This document shows positions 33,315 through 45,854 of a DNA stretch of 64,000 nucleotides, piece by piece. The position numbers and the translations under genes are program-made. The stretch is taken from NCBI GenBank assembly GCA_949751835.1, contig CATKHK010000058.1, forward strand, positions 244,842 through 308,841, given 5' to 3'. How positions within the stretch are numbered: position 1 is the stretch's first letter; every line of letters starts with the position of its first letter. The DNA is from Blepharisma japonicum (taxonomy: Eukaryota; Ciliophora; Heterotrichea; Heterotrichida; Blepharismidae). Below the pieces are notes generated by a model. The model searched no databases and was not told the origin of the DNA. It saw nothing but the letters and a program-made list of their open reading frames with translations.

Positions 33315-36300
33315 ATGCCAAATAATTTTCAAACTCCCAAGAATGTGGCAAAGGACCTTCAAAGCTTCTTTAATCATTCACTATTTTCAAGCAGCTTTAA
33401 GAACTACTTTTATGGGTTTTTAGGCCAGCTTTTTAAAGTGAATTACAGCAGAAAAACAAAGCCAAATGTTCAACTCAGCTATGAAATTTTTATCAATACT
33501 GTCTTCGCTCTCCAGGTAGTATCTCTAGCATGATATCCAAATATGAATATCAATAATTGAAATTCATATAAGATTCTCTGGCAGTTAATGGGATGAGCAA
33601 GCTATGACAGTGTTTGTGCCAATCTCGGAATTATGAATTTCTGCTTTTATGGAACAATTTCTCTGCTTGGAATTTGTCTGATATCATTCACAATTTTTGG
33701 ATTTTATATATATATTAGGAGAGATCCTCCAGCTTATATATCAGTTTGATCCCGAAAAATTGCAACTTTACTTACAACGTTTTGCTTAATTCCAAGCACC
33801 TTGATTTTATTAGTTGTAGCAAAATACTCGATAATTGATGCTCAAAAAATTGATGAATATGGTAATTTATCAGCATCTACTCTTGATTTTAACTTTCCAG
33901 GATTTTTTTTTTCGGTTTCGGGTTTGATTGTTCTGATCTCTATTAACATATATTCAGAATATTTTTCATGCGATATTAAACATTTGCATCCAGAAAAAAA
34001 TATAAAATCAAGATCACATTCTTTTTTAGATTTAAATATAAGGCTTTTTTATATCCTTACTTGTGTTTCATTTGTGGTGTTTGTAAATGAAACAGTCTTT
34101 GTTCATCAATTAGTTTTGCTTTCTTACTCTCTTTTTATAGGCTACAAATCGTTAACTGTTTTACAGTATTTCAATGTTCTAGAAAACATAATAATAACTT
34201 GCAAGCTTAGTATTATTTGCTCAACCCTATTGTTCTTTATTCTTGGAGAGCTCTTAAATAGTGCTTCAATTATTATTGTTTTTACGATATTTTTGCAACC
34301 AGCAGTATTTTTACTAATAAATAAGCAAGTGAGAAGAAATTATGGGAAGCTTGAAAATATTTTAGTAAGCCCAAATAACCAATTCGAATTCGAAAAAAAA
34401 TTTAGACACCTACTAATTGACGAGGACTATGAAGATAAATTTGAAGTGCTGGACTTATTTAAAACTTACTGAAAAGCAAATAATTTCCGGAAAGATAAGC
34501 TTTTTGTGATATGGGAATTTAACTATTGTCATTCAATAATAAAAGATGAAAGATTAGCACGGGTAAAATTATCAAAAATTGCGAATGCAAAAACTTCATT
34601 TGAAGGAGAAATCCAAGAATGAAGACTTTTTACATGGCTTGTGAAGAGAAAATGCAAATCATTCCCTGAAACAAACTATTTAGAATTTTTAAAAGAATTT
34701 AGTCAAGTTAAAAATTGAGATGAAGAAATGTGCTATGTGTTGGTAGAGCTTCAGACTGAAATTTCATTAAAAGCTCTAAGAATTGAAAAATTTGTGAATT
34801 TGTCAAAAAGAACAGTGAATTATTTAATAAGCCTGTCCGAGGAATTCAAAAATCTGTGCGAAAAATATAAGAATATTGAGAGCTATGAATTATATGGTAG
34901 TTTTTTAGAGAATATATCAAATAATCATGAAGAAGCAGGACTAATGAATAGGAAAAAAAAGGGTCTTGATTACTATAATAAGCACGATGATGTTAAAAAT
35001 TTAGAGAACTATGGAAAAGATGTGCCGATTTTATTGGTTTCTTGCTCTGATAATAATATTATGTATCTCAACGAAAGAGCTTCACGGTTACTTAAAACTT
35101 CAATAGGGAATATAATTGGGACTTCTCTATTGAATTTTATTCCTCAACCTTTTGATGTTTGCCACATTAAAACAATTCCAAATTTCGTGTTTAACAGTAA
35201 GACAGTTGAACTACCATCACACAATAATTTATATTTCCAAAATATTCAAGGCTACTTAGTAGAATGCAATTTTCTAATAAAGTTGGCAGCGTTTCACAAT
35301 TCTGCCTATTTTCTAATTTCTTTTGAGCAAAGAAAAGCAGCACGTGAAATTGCCATAATCTCAGATGATGGATTCATATTAGGGCATTCTGAGCTTTTCT
35401 CGATCTATATTAGTTCTGTAGCAAAAAACCTAAAAGGTCAGAACTTATCAAGCGTAGTTCCTGCCTTAGAAATAAATAAAATAAAAGACTATGAGCCATG
35501 AATAATTCCTTTTAATGGCAAAGAAATTGCTTTTATTAGTACCAAAAAACAAATAAAGTCTAAAATAATCCGTGAATTAATTGTCACTCTTGACGACAAT
35601 GAAATAAAAAACTGAAAAGAAAACCAATTAATCAATTTTACTAATTTTGACATTGAAAAATCTCAAATTGAAGAAAGCAGGTGAAAAGGTCTTCAAGATC
35701 AGTTTCTTTCAGTTAGTAGTGCTTCATTTTTGCCAAGACCTTCGGCTGAAACAGATGATTGCAACAATGAAGAATACCAAAAAAAAGAAATAAATCCGAA
35801 GCGAAATGAAGACAAAAAATCTGGCACTGAAGATTATTCAAAATCATCAACTGGTTCAAAATTTTCTAATCAAGCTAAAAACATACTTTTAGGGACAAAC
35901 AAAAAAATTAGAGTCCTTCAAGTCGCATTATTCCTTGTGGTAAGAATTATTTAGGTATCCTCAGTTATACTGATTGTTGCCGCAGTTTTGGGGTATATGA
36001 TCACTGATGTATCATATACGACATCTCTAAGCTCTTTCAAAAATTTGAGTCAGCTTTTATATGATCTTGGATTGGTTGCAGACTCATCAAGACTTCTAGA
36101 TAATTTAATAATGCTAAACCAATCTGATGAGCAAATAAATAGTGCCATTATGAACATTGAACAATTAATATTAGACTTGGAAGCTGCTCAGGGGACTATT
36201 TTTGAAGATTTTAACCAATGAAGTTACTGTTCAAGCTCAGAAATTGTTACAAAGCCTATAATTCCTATATTATTATTTGACGTTTTTGAGCCAAAAGTGA

Positions 36301-37484
36301 AATATTCAAACTTATATGATGCTGTATCAGAAGTGATTTTAAATGTAATTTCTATGCAGTGTAAAGGCATGTTTAAAGCTATTTTTGCAAATGAATCATA
36401 TCTCAAAAATATCAAATTTGTAATAATTAATAGCGCAGGATATCTTTATGATCTCACAAATTCAACAATAGGTGAAATTGCTGATTGCGAAATCAAAAGA
36501 GTAAAAAATACTGGCGCGTATATAAAAACTCTTTTAATATCTGGATTTTGTGTGCTTGGAACGCTTGTTTTAGTTGTCATTGGTTATATTTTTCTAGTAT
36601 CACGAAAATATGATGAATTTTGGAATTTTATTTTGAATAATGCACAACCAGCGTTAGCTAAACTTAAGAGTTCTGCAATAGATAGGCTGATAATTGTGCA
36701 TGGAATTGATTATAATTCAGAGGTAAATATGGATATTTCAGGAAATCGAATAAAAAGAAAAGTAAGAACTTATTTATATTTACCATATATTTCAAGACTT
36801 ATGATATTTTTTGTTATTGCTGCTTCTTATTATTTCTTGATTTCACTCTATCTTTATCCAAAATGTGAAGATTTAATGGTAAATCGTCAAAAACTTCTTA
36901 GTAATTTTAATATGAGACGATCAAATCTAAGATTAATATCAATGTTTTCTAGAGAAGCTTATGCTCATTATTTACAAAAAAGATCTCCTCAATATTTTCC
37001 ATTTCCCAATGCTTGGACAAAGATTAATAGAGCCTCAAACATCTTACAACAGAAAAGCAAAGAACTCAGAGAAAGTAAATTAAAAGATTTAATGTCACAA
37101 GAATTAAGAGAAAAAATCTACGAAAATCTGGATTCAGACTATGCAATTTTAAACTACGGGACAGAGGCAGCAATTAATTCGGTTATAGAAGATAGCGAAA
37201 GTAAGGGAATTTATGAATATTTGACCAACGAATATATACTCTCAATGCTTTCAGAAGTAATAGCAATTCAAAATGAAATAAGCCAAGAATTTCTATTAGC
37301 AGATCGCGACTCAAAAAATCTTATACATGATAAGCTAGACTCAATTATAAATACAACAATAGTGTATGTAGTAGCGCTGTTTATATTGTATTTTTGTTAT
37401 TATTTGCCATATTTGAATAGGCAAATTAAGCATCTTAATCGATTCTCAATTCTTCCAGAGATCCTGCCTATGGATCTGGAATAA
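33315..37484 (+). CDS. TmcB-like PAS-domain multipass membrane protein, copy B
   Basis: Complete tandem paralogue of copy A: 1379 residues with introns at 35940-35954 and 36345-36359. The N-terminal block is MPNNFQTPKNVAKDLQSFFN, followed by membrane helices. The PAS domain has VPILLVSCSDNNIMYLNERA and the same GNIIGTSLLNFIPQPFDVCH. The charged linker keeps GTEDYSKSS. The helix ISGFCVLGTLVLVVIGYIFL and the final ILYFCYYLPYLNRQIKHL closely match copy A, ending at EILPMDLE. The linker before the first intron is more diverged and shorter than in A, as expected for disordered sequence. All TGA-Trp positions in the conserved parts agree between copies or alternate with TGG, for example DEFW is TGG here and TGA in A. 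Confidence 0.82.
35940..35954 (+). other. 15-nt intron 1 of TmcB-like copy B
   Basis: GTAAGAATTATTTAG, phase 0, orthologous in position to 31129-31143. Retention reads VRII then stop. Confidence 0.85.
36345..36359 (+). other. 15-nt stopless intron (probable) in TmcB-like copy B
   Basis: GTAATTTCTATGCAG, phase 0, has the GTA, A10 and AG features. It aligns with the intron of copy A that contains TAG. It is five sense codons (VISMQ), so without copy A it would be annotated as coding. Confidence 0.6.
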
Positions 37485-39222
37485 TTATTATTATAAATAG
37501 ATTTTAAATATTTTGGTGATCTGTCAATATATATTTATTTGTATGAAGCATTTCCATTTTAGACAATAATAAAATTTAATAATTATTATTCAATTTTTTT
37601 AAAAATTATGATAAATATAGTAGGAATAAGATAGTAGTACCTTAAGCATTAGTGAAAGTATTAAATCATTACTTATTCTTACTTTTTTTGGCTACTACTT
37701 AGGATTCTTTATCCTTATCGAATAAAATAATTTTCTTAATTTCACTAAGCTAGGCTCTAAATTCTCATGCTTCGCAAAATATAAATATATATTGTAAATT
37801 CGTGGCATAGCTGGCTAATTTATTTCTAAATTATTGTGAGAAATTTTTAAATTTTGACGAATTTAATTTATAATCATTTTTCTGTAAAGTTATTTTGTCA
37901 GGAAGGCTTGGATTGAAATGAGAATCTTTTACAAAATGCTTACAAACAGCCAGATTTTTGAAGCTTAAAGAATTTAATGTGAAAAAAAATATTAAGCAAT
38001 ATATCTTTTATTTAAAATATATTAAACAAGAGTTTACATTCCTCTTGATAAATAAATAATTAGTAAAATATACCAAAGTTATACCAAAAAATTAAAAAAG
38101 CAAAGTAAAAAAGAGTGTGAAACATTTAGTCCCTAGAGATGCAAAAATAAGTGCATTTATCAGTTGATTTAGGAAAAGAGAGACTTTTATATTTAAAAGC
38201 AATTAGAGTAATTCAATTTAGCTTCAGATAGATTGTAAGGGATAATAAGGATTAATATAAAAATTGAACACATACCGTATATAAATGAGTATTTTATAAG
38301 CAAAATCACTGAGTAATCTTATCTAACGCAACTCTATAAAAGATATTACCAATGACTTGCTGCAGTAATCAAGTTTATTATAAATAAAAATTGGCAAAAG
38401 TTCCTAAGAAGCTTGAAAGTCAACTAAAAAATTAAAATTAACAAAAAGAATAGATTAGATAAATATGCTTTAAGTTAGATATAGTTTGGTTCGCCCTTAC
38501 ATTAAGCCCTGCTGAACAATTTTAAGGACTGGTTTGACCTATACTTGAAGACAGAGAAGCTCAAGCTTTCAGGAAAAATGATTCATAAAGCATACGAAAT
38601 ATATTCGCGCCTTATATTATAAAATATCAAAGTTATTTCTCTCTAAAATTATTTAAACTCATCAATTTATAAAGAAAACCTCAATTTTCATTGTATTCAT
38701 TTATGCCAGGGCTTATAGCCAAAATTAAAATGCTTAAATTGACAGTTTCATTGTAATTATCACTATAATAACACATAAGGCATTAATTATAAAGAGAATC
38801 TTGATTTATAATTTTTCATAACTTACATAAGATTCATTTTATTATTATCACTATTCATATAAGATTTAATAACCATAACTACTTTTGTGAAATTTCAGAT
38901 AAAATACAAAAATTATATTAGGTCTAATTATAGTGACATTAAAATACATAAAAATGGATTCCAATTAAATTGATGTATAAATTGTTTTTAAAATAAAAGC
39001 AAAGTAATTAAATCTTCACTATTGCAATAATCCAAATTAATTTATCTCTTTTATAAAAATACCGATAATGAAAGCAATTATTAATTCATTTAATTAATTA
39101 TGATTTATAAGGAAATTTAAAAACATCTAAATTGCAAATTTCCACAATAAAAAAAACAAAGGAATAGACTTAAAGTCTAATTATTCAATTAGCAACTTTT
39201 ATTGGAATTTTATGTATTATTA
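37485..39222. other. gene-free AT-rich stretch
   Basis: 1.74 kb without an open frame that looks coding on either strand. Dense TAA/TAG, homopolymer A/T runs and no obvious repeat unit. A long intergenic gap for such a compact genome. Confidence 0.6.
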
Positions 39223-39957
39223 TTAATAAGTATAGTCATCAAGAATCATTGCATCGACTCTTCTAATCAAAAATTGGTCTTCTTCTCTTATTTCTTTGAC
39301 TTCTCTTGTCATTTCTTTTGATTTCTCTACTATCTTATTAAGATTAACATAGTCAATCTTCCAGTTTGGAGCAGCATCGAATACTGACTTCAAAATATCA
39401 ATTACTGCCTCATATGTTTTCTCATCAATCTCATAGTTATAATTGAACAAATTTAAGTAATCATTTTCCATTTCATAAAGCATATCATTAACTGAGCCAT
39501 CGAAAAATAGCCCAAACTCATAATTGCTTAATTGATTTTCACATACAATTTTTTGTGAAATCAGCGTTGCAGTTATCACTACTTTTTTCCAATTTTTTTT
39601 GAATAGTGGAATTTTTGACTCTTTTAAAAATCTGAGCAAAAATATTAGCATGCATACGCAGCAATCCACTCCAAAATCATGGTAGTGGTAAAGATTGTAT
39701 AAAAATCTATAAATTTTTTCTATGGCAGGATAGTCATTTGGATGACTATTTACATAAGAAGTTAAATGCCAGCAGTTGAAAAATGATTCAGATGCAGGCT
39801 TTGGCTGTTCCACTTTATTTTCTAGATCTTCAATGATTTTGGCTTGAAGTATGGCTGAAGCTCCAAGAATTAAGTCATGGAGGCAAACATAAAAATTAGA
39901 GGGATGATTAGAAACAGTTTCTACTTCTTTGCTAAATGCTTGATCAAAAGATTTCAT
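39223..39957 (-). CDS. cyclin-like protein (PHO80/cyclin P type)
   Basis: 244 residues. The centre reads like a cyclin box: PAIEKIYRFLYNLYHYHDFG, CCVCMLIFLLRFLKESKIPL, then WKKVVITATLISQKIVCENQ and YEFGLFF. This follows the helix order of protist PHO80-like cyclins, where a YRLLRF/hydrophobic helix precedes LxYLxR. The N-terminal 70 residues and the C-terminal acidic-basic tail (MTREVKEIREEDQFLIRR) are not recognised. The last residues are DDYTY. If correct, it would activate a cyclin-dependent kinase, perhaps in nutrient or cell-cycle control. It stands alone between two long gene-free stretches. No intron and no in-frame TGA. Confidence 0.55.
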   Translation of the reverse strand: MKSFDQAFSKEVETVSNHPSNFYVCLHDLILGASAILQAKIIEDLENKVEQPKPASESFFNCWHLTSYVNSHPNDYPAIEKIYRFLYNLYHYHDFGVDCCVCMLIFLLRFLKESKIPLFKKNWKKVVITATLISQKIVCENQLSNYEFGLFFDGSVNDMLYEMENDYLNLFNYNYEIDEKTYEAVIDILKSVFDAAPNWKIDYVNLNKIVEKSKEMTREVKEIREEDQFLIRRVDAMILDDYTY

Positions 39958-41708
39958 TTTCCGGCTTTAAATTATTATTTATTACCTTAACATCAATTTT
40001 AAAGTTATATGCACCTATGTAAAACCAAAATGGCTAACAGAATTTGATTTTGTTTGGAATATTGTAAAAATAGCTACAAAAATAAAAATATTTATTCCAA
40101 AAGATATCTTCAAAAATGCAGGCGACATTAATATTCATTGAAGATAATAAAAAGTTTTTTTTTTATTTTTTCTTGACCAGTTCTATAATTTGAAAATAAT
40201 AGGCTAATTACAGAGTTAAAGTGCTAGAGTAAAACCTTCACTAAAGAATAATCTAAATTTGGAATTCGAATCTTAATGAATATAAATAAATGCTATATCA
40301 GTTGAAAATAAAGAAGAACACCTTAGCATAAAAAATTAAAAAAAAAAAAGATTAAAAATTGAAATAATTTGCAGGAAAGCCAATAACAAATGATTAATAT
40401 ATGCATTAATGCATAATAAAACCTCCTGCAATACACTTAATTTCGGGTAATTTGTCCAGCATAAGAGCTGAATAAAATGGAACCTTTGATATTCTAGTTA
40501 ATTTATTTTAAACATTCGATAAATAGTTTTCAAATTATTGATACTACATATGCATATCAATAAACGAATAACTTAAAGGAAAGTTTTATTTTCTCGATTC
40601 TTTTCAATCAGTTAAAAAGAAAAAAACAAAAGATAAATTCGTAAAAGCAAGAAACTCCAATAGCATAAATAGCTTTGGCAAACCTAGACTGGCTATTTCA
40701 AACAAAAGACATCAAGTTAATCCATAGAAATATAAAAGCAATTGAATTTTTATAACTGTGAATTGAGAAAAATTGCAAAGAATTTAAGAGTAAAAGCACT
40801 TTCAAATAGTTCGATTTATCAGATTATCAACTAGAAAACAATAGAGTAGCTTAAAAAAACAATTCAAAATTTTATTTAATTAATTGCATCTTTGCCTGAC
40901 AGATGAAGGGAATTTTTTGGAAACAAGCTTTTAACGCAAGTTGATGTTTAAAGCAGAAGAATTATAGAAAAGAAGATTTTATCAAAGGAAGGCATAAGCC
41001 TACTTAGTATTGCCTTAGCGTTAAATTGCCACTTGGATGCAGATTGAAGAAATATTTTTAGTTTTCCCGAGGTTTTAAAGAAGTCTATATATAATAGTTC
41101 ATTAATTGATTTCAATTATTGATGATGTGGATTAAGGAAGCTTAAAAACTCAACTCGAAATTTAACTGAAGCATTGAATGATATTTTTCCCGGTAAATGC
41201 TTAAGTAATGTTCCTTTAAAGCATTCTATCTATCGTTATAAAATTTCTTAGAAAATCCCATAAAATTAAAATATAGCTCTAAACAATAATTATTTAAAAC
41301 ATTCATAAATTATTCTTTCATAATTTCAGAGCTTGTGATTAATAGATCCCGAATTAATTTATTTATAAAGCATATAAATGCTTTGATCAAGCTCTGCATT
41401 AAATTTGGTGCATATTTTCTCTAGCCCACTCAGTATGAAGCAATAATGAAAGCGGACCACTCTTGCTAATTAACTTCTATTTGCTCCATTTATTTAATCA
41501 GCATTATGATTATGAACTCAAAGGGTTTAGCACTCCACATTTATGTTTATCTCTTCCTTTATTAGATAAGAAACCATAATAGTATATTTTGTTTAGTTTG
41601 CTTACACTAGGAAATATAATTTATCTCTTTTGAATATTATTAAATCTATTATGAAATCGTTTATTTTAGCTTATTTTGTTAGATTCTACTACTAAGTGGT
41701 AGTTATAG
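39958..41708. other. gene-free AT-rich stretch
   Basis: 1.75 kb, again without convincing coding sequence. Short coding-like patches near 40860-41200 are interrupted by many TAA/TAG and were not assignable. Confidence 0.55.
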
Positions 41709-44700
41709 TTAGAGCTGAGTAATTATGTCAATTATTTTTTTTTGATGTTCAATAGCTTCCCTTTCTATTTGCTTTAATGGGCTGATTGAATGATTTTTCC
41801 ATGAATCGAGGCAGTCAAATGCTTTTTCCAGAATTTTTGAATGCTGCTCTTTAGCTTTTACTCCTTTCTTCTCTACCTTTCGGAGTTTTTCTGGATTTCC
41901 TAGAAGAGTGTTTTTGAATTTCTGAAGTTTCTCTTTAAATTCAATAGCGCTCTCCTGCAATTTAGAAATTGTCTGGAGCAATTCGAGGCGATCTTTGTCT
42001 GATATTTCATTATTTTCTTCGGTTGAATTTTTCTGAGAGCTTTTAGTATTATTGCTTTCTTGCGAGGCTTGCAGTAACTTATATGCCTTAATTAAATCCT
42101 GCATTGCTTCTGCTTCTTCTCCTAGATTATTGAGTATTCGAGCACGATAACAGAAATACAAAAAATAATCAGGATCAAGCTTAATTGCTTCATTATAGCT
42201 CTCAATTGCTTCTGTCATTCTGCCTAAATTATAAAGGGCGTGCCCTTTATAAAAGTAATGAGTATCTGCATCTGGACAAAGTCTAATTGCCTCATCAAAG
42301 CACTTAACTGCTTCAGACATTATACCTAAATTAAAAAGGGCACTCCCTTTTGCTCAATGAGCAGTAGCATTGTCAGGTTCAAGTTTTAAGATTTCGTAAT
42401 AGCACTCAACTGCTTCAAGATATCTTCCTAGCTCCATTAGTGCAGATCCTTTATTAAAATAAAATTGAACTGAGTTAGGACTTAGTTTGATTGCTTCATT
42501 ATAGCATTCTAATGCTTCAAGACTCCTTCCCAACTTTTTCAGGGCAATACCTTTATTGCCATATGCTATTGCATCATCAGGTTGAAGCTTGATTCCTTCA
42601 TTATAGCATTCTATTCCTTCAAGATATCTTTCTAAGGCAATGAGAGCATATCCTTTATCAAAATAATACTCAGCTATGTTAGGGTCAAGCTTGATTGCTT
42701 CGTTATAGCATTCAATTGATTCGAAATACCTTTCCAACTCATCCAGAGCATTACCTTTTCGATTATAAGCTATAGCACTAGGCTTAAGTTTAATTGCTTC
42801 GTTATAGCATTGTATTGCTTCAAGATATCTGTTTAAAGCGCTTAAGGAAAGTCCTTTATGAATGTAAGAATCAGCGACATGTGGATGTATTTTGATTGCT
42901 TCATTCTGACACTCTATTGCTTCAAGATGTCGTTTTAATCTCTTTAGCACTATTCCTTTATTAAAATAGCAGATAGCTGAGTTAGGATTGACCTTGATTC
43001 CTTCGTCATAGCATTCTAATGCTTCAAGACTTCTTCCCAAAGTGTCCAGACATTTACCTTTATTGTAATAAGCCATATCATCCTCAGGCATAAGTTCGAT
43101 TACTTGGTTGTAGCACTCAATTGCTTCAAGATATTTCTCTAAAGCTTGCAAAGCAAGTGCTTTATTATTGTAAGCGCAAGAACTTTTAGGGCTTATTCTG
43201 ATTGCTTCGTTGTAACACCCAATTGCTTCAAGTTTTCTTCCTAAAGCATCAAGGGTAAGTCCTTTATTATTAAACGCTACACTAGTAGGATAGATTTTGA
43301 TTGATTCGTCATAGCACTCTATTGCTTCAAGATACCTTTTTAGCTCATGTAGGGCAATTCCTTTATTGCGATAGGCATTAGTATTTCTAGGCTTTCAATT
43401 AATTGCATCATCGTAGCACTCTATTGCTTCAAGATATCTTTTTAAAGCTTTTAGAGCAAGTCCTTTGTTAAAATAGGCATCAGCATAGGAAGGCTTTAGC
43501 TTAATTGCTTCATTAAAGCATTCTATTGCTTCATAATATAATTTTAGGTCATATAAAGCTCCTCCTTTGTCGTTGTAAGTGCTAGCATAAGAAGGATTGA
43601 GTTTAATTCTTTCATTATAGCTTTCTATTTTTTCTAGCTCGGGTCCCAAATCAGAAAGTGCATATCCTTTATTAACGAAAGCTTCTGCATGATCAGGGGC
43701 AAGAATAAAGCTTTGATTATAATTCTCTATTGCTTCAAGCTTATTGCCTAGTCTTCTAAGAGCTACATGCTTATTATAGTAAGCAGTCTCATGAAGAGCA
43801 TTTTTATTGAGTTCAAATTTATAATAAATTCTAGAAGTATGATTATCAATGCTGGATATATATACTCATTCCTTATTATATGAGCAATAAAATTGGCAGA
43901 AATCACTTTTGATTATTGATTTTGCTATTTTTCGCCAAGTATACTCATCTTCGATTTCACTTTCATAGACTGACCCATTACAGCTTTCAATCAAATATAG
44001 TCTCTTATTTGCATTTATCAAGATTTTATAATTTTTCTCTGCAAAATCATAAGGAACTATCGAGAAAGAGTTAATATCAATCGAATATGAAAAAAGGGAT
44101 CTACTTTGAGATCCTGAAATCACTATATTCCCATTAAATACTGTGCCAAGAGTAAAGCATCCAGTACGTAGACTAGGAGCTAATTTAAATCATTTTTTCC
44201 CATCCAAATCGAATCTGCTAGATGCTCCCAAATGATATATATTTGCTAATCCTCCAAAGCAATAAACGCTCCTATCAAAATAGATAGCTAATGAGAATGG
44301 TAAAGTTGTCTCAGATGGCAGCATTCGGATTTCATAATTTTTATCAATTATAAAGACATTAAAAGGGGATGAATCTATTTCACAAGTACAGAATAGCTCC
44401 CCATTTGGAAGCTGAGTAATAGAAGTGCATCTCTTTAATTTTTCTGGAAAATCCAAAACTTTTGTTTGTTCAAATTCTCCTTCAGTATCATAAATGTGCA
44501 AATTAACTCTTTTATCACTTTCGTCAATAAGATAAAGAGAAGTCATTTGGTGATAAGAATTGACGCATTCTTGATAAGCTTGAATAATTAAAGGGTCAGA
44601 AATACAGTTTTTATTTAACGAGCAAGCCCTTCTAAATTCTTGCTCTGCTTCTGGATTATTATTTGAGTTCAGAATTGCAGATTTTCTGGCTCTTAGCACG

Positions 44701-45164
44701 TTTAATTTGCAAAATCTCATAACACTATTATATGGCTCTGAATCCTTTGGGCACATTTCGTGCGAATCCATTTGAGCTATATTTGTCTCTTGATTTGACC
44801 CTTGAATAATTTTTTCAACCAAATCTTTTATTTCTTCTAAATCAGAATCCAGCTCTCGTAAGATGTCTGTCAAATAGTTCATAGAGTCGTAAATATTTCG
44901 CACAAAAGAAGTAGAGACCGTTTTCCTCAACTTCTCTTTCTTGGATTTTTCTTTTGCAAGAAACCCAAGAAGTACATCTTTAGTTCCCTCTCGAGGCTCT
45001 ACGAGGACAGAACTAAAGGTATGAGCTCTATTTGGCAACTTAAGATGAACTTCTAGATGGAACTCACAGCAGTAAGTTTCAGAAGAAAAACATAGGCATA
45101 TATACTGAACTTCAAGCTCGCAACACTGTTTGAAGCACTGATGCATCATATTTACTGATAGCAT
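41709..45164 (-). CDS. B-box-like zinc finger / Kelch / 17-TPR fusion protein
   Basis: With TGA as Trp the whole region is one frame of 1151 residues. Residues 1-50 form a Cys/His-rich B-box-like finger (CFKQCCELEVQYICLC, CCEFHLEVHL, AHTFSSVLV). Residues 60-210 are helical. A Kelch-type propeller spans about 210-445 (TSITQLPNGELFC, SVYCFGG, SSRFDLDGKKWFKLAP, FNGNIVISG). From about 458 to 1030 come 17 tandem TPR units of 34 residues (102 bases each), with consensus AYxNKGxALxxLxRYLEAIE followed by CYNEAIKLxPxx. A coiled tail follows. B-box and Kelch parts match the other family members here, so the TPR array looks like an acquired extension. Likely a scaffold; the partner is unknown. Confidence 0.85.
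42110..43790 (-). repeat. array of 17 TPR-coding units, 102-bp period
   Basis: The plus strand shows a recurring TCATTATAGCATTCTATTGCTTCAAG-like block every 102 bases (one copy near 43410, again near 43515, 43310 and so on). Units differ in sequence, so the array is old enough to have diverged, yet several neighbours stay close and could recombine. Confidence 0.85.
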
Positions 45165-45282
45165 GATTAGTAACTAATTGATTTAATAGAAAAAATGTAG
45201 GAAAAGCAAATAATTCTGTCTTGATTTGATGCTTCTGAAGTAGATTTTTCAGAAATTATGCTTTGAAGACTAGATATTTGTG

Positions 45283-45635
45283 ATGAAAGCTCATCATTTC
45301 TATGATGTTGCTAGCACTTTTATTTCAGCACATACTGAGGCTGAAGAGTTAATGGATACCATGGAAATCGACATTGACGAATTAATTTTCAGAGATGTCA
45401 TGGAAGAAGCTCACGATAAATCGAGCTCTGCAAGAATTTGTCAGAGATAATACACTGACTCATACCCTGAAATTGTATCTGAGGTCACGTCAAGTATGAC
45501 TTCTCACGCCTTATTGATTTCTCAGAGAAGCTTATTAACAAGATTTACCACCAAGGAGTAATCAAGGAAATCGAATTCGATCACTTGATATATATAAATT
45601 TTCGTGAACAAAAACGATCAGAAAAAGAGCCCTAA
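45283..45635 (+). pseudogene. frameshifted unidentified gene remnant
   Basis: An ATG at 45283 opens MKAHHFYDVASTFISAHTEA and continues ELMDTMEIDIDELIFRDVME to TAA at 45448. Shortly after, a different frame carries KYDFSRLIDFSEKLINKIYH, QGVIKEIEFDHL and on to TAA at 45633. Both parts have clear protein character and read as one acidic helical protein split by a stop and a frameshift. Family not recognised. The surrounding 45165-45854 holds nothing else. Confidence 0.4.
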
Positions 45636-45854
45636 GATCTTAGTTTTTTCCTTTGCTTTTTAGCTCTGCAGCCAATAACTTTAATTTCTGAAAGAAAATT
45701 AAAAGGAAGGTTTTATTCTTATCCTACTGCTAATACTTAGACCTTATTGCACAAATTTAGCAGGAAGTTGATATAAACTGCAGAGCATCGTTTTCTTTAA
45801 AACTGAGTATTGCAAAAGAAAATTTTAAAAAGCCTAATTTTAAAGATAACTATA

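Noticed and set aside
42354-43151. TPR genes as separate short genes
   Set aside because: The gaps between frames are single TGA codons at Trp positions; read with the right code the TPR and Kelch parts form one frame.
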